Assembly: GCA_964023275.1 (NCBI GenBank)
Contig: OZ029913.1
Coordinates: forward strand, 47,619,976-47,683,975
Length of the DNA: 64,000 bases
Source: Norana najaformis
Taxonomy: Eukaryota > Annelida > Clitellata > Crassiclitellata > Hormogastridae
Direction of reading: 5' to 3'
Below the pieces are notes generated by a model. That model saw only the letters and a program-made list of their open reading frames with translations. It did not search any database and had not been told where the DNA came from. The position numbers and the translations under genes were made by a program. Each line of letters begins with the position of its first letter. Positions within the stretch are counted from its first letter, which is position 1. Shown here piece by piece: positions 56,391 through 64,000 of the stretch.

Positions 56391-56936
56391 GTGTCTTTAA
56401 TTTCCGTGTCTCTTACGATGGCTACCGCATTAAGTTGCTCGCTTCTGTACTTTATTTTGTTCATATTACTCCTCCTTGCCAAATCTGATGGAGGTAGGAC
56501 TGCTGCTAAATTTACTCATGCATCACCACAGTCTGGTCTGTTTTGGAACTTGGCTCAAGCCCATTCATTTTATCTGATTCTTAGTACTGCATTTTCAGTT
56601 CACTCATATATCCTGCTGCTATCTAGTACCAGTAACATTAAGTTTCGCCCTGGGTTGATTGTAGTTTCACACAGAACATCTGCTGCATGTCATGGATTGT
56701 CTCTGTATTTGTTTTTGTTGCTTCTTTTGGCTGATGATGTTGAAATAAATCCTGGACCAGTTAGATTTAAAAGTTTGGATATTGGTCAATTAAATATTTG
56801 TTCCCTTCGTAAAAAAGCTGCTAACCTACACAATTTCCTTTGTGAGCATTCCTTGCCCTTACTGAGACCTGGCTTCATCCTAGTGACACACCTGGATTCA
56901 TTTCTGACCTTACTCCCCCGACCTTCTCTATGCTGA
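56391..56936 (+). pseudogene. LINE amino end: hydrophobic segment, 2A-like peptide, endonuclease start
   Basis: 181 residues. Residues about 10-35 and 100-118 are hydrophobic (LYFILFILLLLAK; LSLYLFLLLLLA). DDVEINPGP at 56733-56759 fits the 2A consensus D-V-E-x-NPGP, at which ribosomes skip a peptide bond between Gly and Pro. Directly after it comes IGQLNICSLRKKA, the first motif of the endonuclease. The frame is lost near 56870. In several marine invertebrates CR1-like elements are known to carry such 2A sequences at this place, separating a leader from the endonuclease-RT. Confidence 0.85.
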
Positions 56937-57257
56937 ATGAACCTCGGTGCAGTGGTAATGGTGGTGGACTTGCTTTTCTTTTTAACCTAATACAGAAGGT
57001 AGTGAATGGTACCATAGGGGTCACATCGAGCTGGTAGTAAATGGTAGTGGGCGAGTACTATTATGTAGGCAGCTCTCAGCCTATCGCAGACATTATATTT
57101 TTGAAACCTGACATCATTTAGGCCCAGATAATATAATTAAGCACAGAAATTAGTGGAAGATATTTTTAGAATTGGGTCATAAACATGAAAATCTACCAAT
57201 TGAATTGGGCATTTAAATCACACATTTAAATAATTCAAGTTGTTGCGGCGTGGCCTT

Positions 57258-59037
57258 ATGGATGACGAAATTCGTCAAATGCTTGATGAATTGGCATCAA
57301 ATGATGAAAGTTTCGACTTGTCTGACGATGAAAGCCTAGCTAATGCATCCGGTGAAGAAGATGAAGTGGCTTTGGCTGAAGAAAATTCTGACATAGACGC
57401 CGATTTCACAGACGGCATTGCGTACATGCTGTCAGAACATGAAACTGGGTCAGACAGATTGGATGATAATGACTCAGGTGAGATAGACTGGACTGAAGAG
57501 GTATCAGATTTTCCAGTTTCGCCCCTTAGTGTTCCATATACAGTTGTCTGTGGCGGACCAGCCCATGATGCCCCATTTTTGAACTTTTTCTCATTGTTTT
57601 TAGATAACAGTTTTTTTGATGTGCTAGCTGAACAGACCAACCTGTTTGCCGAGCAGAGTAGGTCAGCTGCACAGCAGGCAGGTAAACCCCACAGAACAAA
57701 GTGGAACCCTACTTCTCCTCTAGAGATGCGTGCATTTGTCAGCATCAACATTGTGATGGGATTCAAGATGCAACCACAGTTGTATGACTACTGGTCAACT
57801 CAGTGATCCCTGGATTTCAGGGACCATGACAAGGGATCAGTTCATGGCCTTGAACAGGTACCTTCATTTGACAGACAGTACCCAGGCTTCTGTAAGGGAT
57901 GCTCCCAATTATGATCCATAGTATAAAGTTTGTCCTCTGGTAGATCGCCTCAATTCTAAATTTTCAGAGTTCTTCAAGCCAGGGAAGAATCTAAGTGTTG
58001 ACGAGTCAATGGTTGGGTTCAAGGGAAGGTGTCATTTCAAACAGTATTGTCACAAAAAAAACAACCAAATGGAGATTCAAAATTTGGACCATTGCTGACT
58101 CAGAAAGTGGGTACTTTCTGAAATTTGACCTGTATACTGGCAAGGTCATTACCGCCGATCGGGCTGCCATAAAACGTGAGTTTGGTCTTGGTTACGATGT
58201 TGTGACATTCCTGGCAAATGACTATCTTGATGTCAGTCATCATATTTATTTTGACCGATATTTCAGCTCGCTTCATTTATGTGAGTACTTGCTTAGTCGG
58301 GTAACCTACTCCTGTGCAACAGTTATGCTGAACAGAAGAGGGTTACCTGAAAATGTAAGTGAAACAAAATTGAAGCGAGAAGGAGAACTCTTGGAGTACC
58401 AGAAAGGAGAAGTTCTCCTTTCTATTGCATTTCACAAAAGGTAAATATCCTTTCTTTCTACTGGGCAGAAGATTGGAAGGATGACACCTCCTGTGAAACC
58501 CGTGCATGTGTCAGTTACAACTATAATTGTCGCATGGGTGGGGTGGACTTGGGTAATCAGAATGCTTCTTATTACCCAGTTGGCCGGTCTGGTAATAAAT
58601 GATGGCAGTACATTTTCTGGTGGGGAATAAATGTTGCCACTGTCAATGCCTATGTCACCTGGAAAGAAACTCCCCCAAAAGCCCAAGCTGATTTGGCAAT
58701 TTCCAGAAAAAGGTCTAGAACAAAGCATCTACACTTCAGACAGGAACTTGCCAAAGAACTAAATGGAGGTTTCAGATGTGCTAGGCAACTGACACCATGT
58801 GCATATTCCTCACCAATACTGGCCGGCAACGAGAGGGGTCACATCTTGGTGAAGATTGCGGGTCGCTGCTGTACTTGCATCTTATGTTCAGAGAATAAGA
58901 TGAAGACTCCCAAGGGCTGCCCCAAGATGACTCAGTATGAATGTGAAGCATGCAAAGTTTCTTTGTGCAAATTTGAATGTTTCCACATTTACCATGTGCA
59001 AAATCAGATAGTGGTTCCACAAACCAGTGCTGAGTAA
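57258..59037 (+). pseudogene. piggyBac transposase, broken in several frames
   Basis: 57258-57806: acidic amino region (DLSDDESLANASGEEDEVAL), then WNPTSPLEMRAFVSINIVMG, the start of the catalytic fold. Next frame 57807-57990: DPWISGTMTRDQFMALNRYL and NLSVDESMVGFKGRCHF (catalytic Asp). 57995-58444: KWRFKIWTIADSESGYFLKF, YDVVTFLANDYLDVSHHIYF, FDRYFSSLHLCEYLL (second Asp region). About 58500-58600: VSYNYNCRMGGVDLGNQ (third Asp). 58693-59037: C-terminal cysteine-rich domain (CCTCILCSENK, GCPKMTQYECEACKVSLC, CFHIYH) that binds the element ends. It needs at least four frame changes and has a stop at 57919. Confidence 0.88.
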
Positions 59038-60074
59038 ATAAGTAAGTGCCTGTGGGGTTTAAGGAAGGTAAGCAGTATAGCACATCAAAACAACTGTTGA
59101 AATTTTCATTCTAAATTGTCCTCCCAGAACTGTTCAGTCCAGTCTGTTGAGAAAGAGGAGCCGATCCTGGAAGATTCAGCCGTCTTCAGGGTGATCAATC
59201 AATCACCCACTGTCGATTCTGCACATTCAAGCATTCAGAAAAATGGCTCTTTTCAGAGCCACCAAATATTTGAAAATGGAACGGTGGTTGTCTGTCTGTT
59301 TACCTGGTTTACTGTAATGTTTCTGCTGTGTTGTGCATATTGCAGTGTTTTTTATGTTGTTTTATTGCTGTGCATGTGTTTGGGAGGTGATGGGTGGGTA
59401 GGCAACTTTGAGTACCACAAAATTTTTCTATCAAAAACTGGACAAAAGGGTTGAAAGAGGAGATAAAATGCTAAAGAATGATGTTAAACTGAAGTCTAGA
59501 GGTCAAAAAATTACCAAGAACTGATAAGTTAAAAATTTCTTACTCTAGGTATTTTCTTATAACTTTTCATTACTATGGTCTACATACTAAAAATACTATA
59601 TCTCCTTCATTTATGGAAATATTTTCAAAATCTTTAGGTGATTTTGTCTGGAATTAATTTCTACATAGTTCTTGGGCTGACATTACATATGTTGTCACTC
59701 AGAGAGTTTTATATAAGGGCTTGAACATGAAAAAAGTTAAAAAATGGAGTGGGGTAAAGTTTGGGCAACTGTGGGTACCTCAAATTATTTTTAGCAAAAA
59801 CTGGACATATGGTTTGAAAGAGGAGATAAAGTGCTAAAGAATGATGTTAACCAAAAGTCTGTAGGTCAAAAAGTGACCAAGATCTGATAAGTTAAAAAAT
59901 TCTTACTTTCCAGGCGTTTTCTTGTATTTCTTTTCATGTCTGTGGTCTACATACTAAAAATACTATATCTCCTTCATTTATGAACATATTGTTAAGGTTA
60001 CGCCCCAGTGCCCCTTAATTTTGTTCAGGGACCTCATGTTTAGACAGGCAACCGTTTCTTTTAATTTGATTGTT

Positions 60075-60497
60075 CTATATGTACCATGTCCTATGTCTCA
60101 TGTACTTTGTCCTATATGTTCTATGTCCCATGTACTTTGTCCTGTATGTCCTATGTCTCATGTCCTATGTCTCATGTCCTGTGTACCATGTCCTATGTCC
60201 CTTGTCCTATGTCCCATGTACTTTGTTCTATATGTCCTGTGTCCTATGTCCCATGTACTTTGTCCTATATGTCTTATGTATCATGTCCTATGTCTCATGT
60301 ACTTTGTCCTACTATGTCCTATGTCCCACGTACTTTGTCCTATATGTCCTATGCCCCATGTCCTATGTCCTATGTCCCATGTACTTTGTCCTGTATGTCC
60401 TATGTCCCATGTCCTATATGTCCTGTGTCCCATGTCCTATGTCCCATGTACTTTGTCCTTTATGTCCTATGTCCCATGTCCTATGTCCTGTGTCCCA
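60075..60497 (+). repeat. Minisatellite in the U3 of the solo LTR
   Basis: About 420 bp built from short words tgtcctatgtcccatgtac and tttgtcctatatgtcctatg in varied order. It leaves all three forward frames open (MSYVPC-like repeats), but this is a by-product of the repeat, not a gene. It ends 10 bp before the TATA box. Confidence 0.9.
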
Positions 60498-60506
60498 AGC
60501 CTCGGG

Positions 60507-60515
60507 TATATAAGG
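60507..60515 (+). promoter_or_regulatory. TATA box of the solo LTR
   Basis: TATATAAGG, about 220 bp before the AATAAA signal, in the expected place for the LTR promoter. Confidence 0.75.
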
Positions 60516-60726
60516 CGTAGTTAAGCAGCTGTAAGACACACACTTGCGGACAGTTTCGGACAGAGTTGTATGGACAGAGAGTTAGTTCATCGTAGGGCGT
60601 GGAGGACACACACTCGAAGAATTCGTAGGCGAGGCTTGGGCCTCGTATTTCTTAGAGTAGCGGCGGTAAAGAAGTCGTAGCGGACTGTTTGACAAACTGA
60701 AGCACTTTTCATCTGCGATTGTTCGT

Positions 60727-60732
60727 AATAAA
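60727..60732 (+). terminator. Poly(A) signal of the solo LTR
   Basis: AATAAA downstream of the TATA box and upstream of the LTR 3' end; it would mark the R/U5 border. Confidence 0.65.
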
Positions 60733-61225
60733 GTTTTATACGTTGACTCTTCGTGTTCTGACTTTCTCACTGAAGACCTCGGGAGGCCTACCCACAATAC
60801 AGCGGACAGGAGGCCACAACTTGCCAGGAGGGAAAAGGACACGCCAGAAAAACGTCACAATATTTTCAAATTTTTGGGTTATTTTGTCTGGAATTGATTT
60901 CTGCACAGTTTTCATGCTGACACTACATATGTTGTCACTGAAAATATTTTTATATAGGGGCTTGAACACGAAAAAAGTAAAAAAAATGGGGAGGGGTACA
61001 GTTTTGGGGCAAATTTGGGTACCTCAAATTTTTTTTAATCAAAAACTAGATGGATAGATTGGAAGAGGAGATAAAATGCTAAAGAATGATGTTAACCTCA
61101 TGTCCGTAGGTCAAGAACTGATTGAGATATAACAAGTTGAAAACTATTTGTTTAACAGGGCGTTTATCTGTAAAATCGCTCATCGTCAGGACCTAGGCCG
61201 AAAAAATTCTCTCGTCAGTTAAGGG

Positions 61226-62238
61226 TTAAGTCATACCTGCCACTGAAGAAATTCACTCTGCCTATTCTTGCACCCAAGTCATTTGAAGTCCTGGCTGCTA
61301 CTCTCATTTCAGGCAATAAACAGGTATTGCTTGTAAATATTTATCATCCACCATCCCTCTCTTTGACTGTTTTTCTTAATAAATTCCAGTCACTGCTTGA
61401 ATACTTGATTTCCTCTCCCTCTGAAATAGTTATTATGGGTGACTTTAATATTCACCTTGATGTAGCTGGTCATGGTTCTTCATCTTTTCTTGATATGTTG
61501 GAAGGATTTGACATGAAACAACTTGTTGCCTTTCCTACACATAATAGAGGCCACACCTTGGGTGGCTTGATAACTCATTCTGATTCGAATTCCCTTCATT
61601 CTGTCACTCCTGTTGAGTCATATCTATGAGATCATGTTGCAGTTTTCTTAAAATTTGACTTCCCTTTTAAACTGCCCCCAAATTATAAAACTGTTAAATT
61701 TCACCCTTGGCATAAAATTGATTTAAATAAGCTGGAACATGATATCTTAACATCTCCATTGTGGTTAGCTCCTGCACAAACTGCAAATGAGCTAGCTATG
61801 CAGTTCCAGTCCACTTTAACTGAGCTTCTTGACAGGCAAATTCCTTTTAGAACCAAGAGAGTAGTAGAGCGCTCACCACAGCCTTGGTTCAACTCTGCCA
61901 TTGCTGAAGCTAGGCATTGCAGAAGTCAGTTAGAACGTTGGTGGTGCCACTCTCGCCTTCCTTCTGAACACAACAGGTTTAAGCAACAGTGCAAATATGT
62001 GTGCAAACTTGTTTCATCTGCAAAATCTGAATATTTAACGAATTTAATTGCCGAAAGTTCTACATCACCAAAAACTTTGTGGATAGCTTTGAACAAGTTA
62101 ATACATAGAGAGCAGTCAAATTTATCCTCTGCCGTGTTCTTTGCTACCCAAGAGCTAGCCAGTAAATTTTTGACCTTTTTTGCTGATAAGATTTCAGGTA
62201 TTAGGCTGAAACTCATTGGTCATAAAGTAATAAAGTAA
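61226..62238 (+). pseudogene. LINE endonuclease C-half and linker
   Basis: 61240-61629: FTLPILAPKSFEVLAATLIS, LLVNIYHPPS, IVIMGDFNIHLDVAGHG (catalytic Asp/Asn), a stop at 61629 just before DHVAVF (Asp-His motif, with the Ser of SDH lost). 61759-62238: linker with PWFNSAIAEARHCRSQLERW and HSRLPSEHNRFKQQCKYV. Confidence 0.83.
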
Positions 62239-62384
62239 TTCATCCTAGTTCTTCACCTCCGGTCTTAGATTACTTTCAGCCAACAACTTTTGCAGAGGTT
62301 TGCAGGCTCATATTTTCTTCACCTAGCAAAAGCTCTCTCCTTGACACCATTCCTACATCTTTTCTGAAAGAATGCTTTGATGTC

Positions 62385-63170
62385 TTGGGTCCAACCCTTA
62401 CATCAGTAATCAATTTCTCATTGCTTGAGGGATCTTTCCCATTTGGTTTTGCTCATGCCATAGTTCATCTTCTGCATAAGAAACCTCTTGACCCTGGTGA
62501 CCTGTCTACTATCAGACCCATCTCAACTTTAATTTGTTTTTCTAAAATTCTTGAACGGGTAGTTTTGAATTGTATGCAAGCTCACCTTTCTTCCAACTCG
62601 CTAATCTCTCCATTTCAGTCCGCTTACCGCAAGTTTCATTCAACAGAATCTGCACTTCTTGCTGTTCATAATGATATCATGTGCTCCATAGATGAGGGTA
62701 AGGTGACAGCTCTTGTTCTCTTTGATTTGTCTGCTGCTTTTGACAGTGTCGACCATTCTCTCCTTTTGCATCGTCTCCAGCATTGGTTTGGGGTTTCTGG
62801 TCCTGCCCTACATTGGTTTGCTACTTATCTCAGCCCACACACTCAGTCAGTGTATTTAAATGGATATTATTCATCTAGTGCTTTGTTGACCTGTGGTGTT
62901 CCACAGGGTTCTGTACTTGGTCCTCTCTTGTTTACATTATACACCACACCTTTAGGTACACTGCTGGACAATAATTCATTATGATATAATTTATATGCAG
63001 ATGATACCCAAATCTACATTTCATTTGACAGTTCGTCTTGTCACTCATCTACACATCTGTTGTCTGATGCCTTTGAGGAGCTACAGTCTTGGATGGCAGC
63101 AAATAAACTCCTCCTTAACCCATCGAAGACTGAATTTCTACTACTGGGTACTCCACAGTAACTTAAAAAA
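62385..63170 (+). pseudogene. LINE reverse transcriptase
   Basis: INFSLLEGSFPFGFAHAIVH, LSTIRPISTLICFSKILERV, FQSAYRKFHSTESALLAVHN, ALVLFDLSAAFDSVDHSLLL (motif A), [20 protein letters not shown] (motif B), a stop at 62982, then LYADDTQIYISFDS (catalytic YADD) and [16 protein letters not shown]. The best-preserved RT of this family in the window; copies at 1065, 15350 and 50880 match it. Confidence 0.87.
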
Positions 63171-63589
63171 TTTGAATGGCTTAAATCCTTAAAGCCATGT
63201 GACTCATTTGTTGAATTGTCTGATACTGCTTGTGACTTGGGCGCTATTTTTGATTCTGCTATGTCTCTCACAAACTATGTAAATGGTATTTGTAAATCAT
63301 CATACTTGTATATTCATGACAACACAGAATTAGGCGCTATGTCTCCATGTCTTCTAGAATATCATTGGCTAATGCATTGGTCTCTAGTCGCCTAGACTAC
63401 TGTAACTCAATCCTTGTTGGTGTCACAAAGTGAAATATACAGAAACTTCAAAGAATTCAGAACTCCTTGGCTAGAGCTATAACAAATACTTCAAAATATG
63501 AGCATATTACCCCTGTGCTTAAATCTTTACATTGGTTTCCTGTTCACAAAGGATTTGTTTCAAATTGGGACATGTTTGCATTCTCCTTT

Positions 63590-63845
63590 AGCATTCATTA
63601 TCGACCCAAGATACTTAAAGGTTTCTACTTGTTTCAGTGCACTTCCTGTGATGTCCTTGACCACAAGTGTCTCATCCATTTTGGAGCATACCATGGTCTC
63701 TGTTTTATTGATATTTATTTTAAGACCCTTGCTCTCCAGTGCTCTCTGCCAATCCGTGAAACGTCCTTGTATCTTTGTTGCTGTATCATCTGCCACTATG
63801 AGGTCATCAGCATACTACATATCCCATGGCACTTCTCTTCTTACA
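63590..63845 (-). mobile_element. RTE-like RT fragment inserted in the CR1-like LINE
   Basis: Minus strand: ADDTATKIQGRFTDWQRALE (just after the catalytic YADD position), GLKININKTETMVCS and VETFKYLGSIMNAKGEC. The orientation is opposite to the surrounding LINE, whose reading stops at about 63590. Only about 80 codons remain. Confidence 0.85.
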
Positions 63846-63852
63846 TTTTTTG

Positions 63853-64000
63853 ATATGTATGTATGTACGTATATGTAGGAACTTGGTATAGCACCTTTTA
63901 AGTGCCTCACAAAGGCGCTTCCTGCGCTAACTTAAATGATGTTGTGTCATTAAGAACAAAAATTCCGTCATTTAGCAAGCAGTGTTCAGATAACTAGAAA
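63853..64000 (-). mobile_element. 3' end of a (TATG)n-tailed LINE, runs off the window
   Basis: (TATG)n at 63855-63873, then the stem AGCACC...GGCGCT at 63890-63919, as in the copies at 11710, 37137 and 54549. The rest lies beyond base 64000. Confidence 0.8.

Larger units (their letters stand above)
59990..60859 (+). mobile_element. Solo LTR, 870 bp, with 4-bp target duplication ATAT
   Basis: Begins TGTTAAGG and ends GTCACA, flanked by ATAT at 59986-59989 and 60860-60863. It interrupts the 363-bp repeat exactly. It has a TATA box (TATATAAGG at 60507-60515) and a poly(A) signal (AATAAA at 60727-60732) in the right order for U3-R-U5. No internal region is present, so it arose by LTR-LTR recombination. 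A 4-bp duplication and TG..CA ends suit Gypsy-type elements. Confidence 0.88.
59400..61150. repeat. Three tandem copies of a 363-372-bp unit, third split by a solo LTR
   Basis: The block gaggagataaaatgctaaag sits at 59458, 59821 and 61066. Taking out the 870-bp LTR plus 4 bp, spacings are 363 and about 372. Units also share ctatatctccttcatttatg and ttgtctggaattaatttcta. They lie in the 3' part of the piggyBac element. Confidence 0.88.
56986..61225 (+). mobile_element. piggyBac element inserted at TTAA
   Basis: Flanked by TTAA at 56982-56985 and 61226-61229. The surrounding LINE frame is restored exactly by dropping the insert and one TTAA, proving the borders. The right end reads CCCTTAACTGACG in reverse complement, a normal piggyBac-type CCC terminus; the left end is CCTAATACAG, so the terminal repeat is imperfect. 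Contents: transposase relic (57258-59037), 363-bp tandem repeats and a solo LTR. Confidence 0.9.
56390..63590 (+). mobile_element. CR1-like LINE with 2A-like motif, cut by piggyBac
   Basis: Two halves, 56390-56985 and 61226-63590, join in frame when the piggyBac and one TTAA are ignored (GGLAFLF then KSYLPLKKF). Order: hydrophobic amino end, 2A-like motif, endonuclease (LNICSLRKKA, SFEVLAATL, IVIMGDFNIHLD), linker, RT and C-terminus. The end is replaced at 63590 by another LINE fragment. Stops and frameshifts (61629, 62238, 62984) disable it. Confidence 0.87.

Noticed and set aside
60021-60524. Three overlapping plus-strand ORFs of 140-170 codons rich in Met, Ser, Cys and Pro
   Set aside because: All three frames are open because of the minisatellite in the solo LTR; low complexity, no conserved domain.
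59990-60859. Third piggyBac repeat unit being a deletion product
   Set aside because: Exact ATAT duplication, TG..CA ends, TATA box and poly(A) signal show a solo LTR instead.
1-64000. Bacterial or phage origin of the sequence
   Set aside because: LINEs, piggyBac, spliced MED11 exons and microsatellites are metazoan; no ribosome-binding sites or operons.

Overview
The window is animal (metazoan) nuclear DNA, probably from a marine invertebrate; the species cannot be fixed from the sequence. The evidence is spliced coding exons with metazoan splice sites, no bacterial-style operons, and a very dense mix of APE-type LINEs (L2/CR1-like and RTE-like), a LINE with a restriction-like endonuclease, piggyBac, Tigger and hAT-like DNA transposons, a solo LTR and a Polinton-like inverted-repeat element.

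The one host gene I can name is MED11, the Mediator head subunit, on the minus strand. Exon 1 is at 24016-24100 and exon 2 at 2585-2725. They are joined by an intron of about 21.3 kb that is almost wholly transposon sequence. Its last exon is not visible and should lie left of base 1.

Layout: 1-2584, MED11 intron 2 with a LINE tail. 2726-24015, intron 1: RTE fragment, repeats, full-length RTE with 12-bp target duplication (5630-8801), three L2-like LINEs, an unrecognised broken reading frame (14340-15346), a LINE split by a Tigger element (16643-20485), and a near full-length REL-endonuclease LINE sitting in an (ATA)n tract (20490-23925). 24101-25700, upstream DNA and a piggyBac relic. 26460-28701, relics of two genes that I associate with virus-like or Polinton-like elements, one split by a hAT-like element. 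29500-36900, LINEs split by a 4.2-kb inverted-repeat element. 36940-42250, LINEs, one with a 2A-like motif. 42960-50675, a Polinton-like element with long inverted repeats made of 189-bp tandem units, carrying an integrase relic and an inserted RTE with an uninterrupted 1006-codon ORF. 50880-56000, nested LINEs. 56390-63590, a LINE with a clear 2A-like motif, cut exactly at a TTAA by a 4.2-kb piggyBac that itself contains a solo LTR.

There is no working pathway here. The window is a layered insertion record in which reading frames, target duplications and inverted arms date the insertions relative to each other. Most element genes are broken; the RTE at 43217-46237 is the clear exception.
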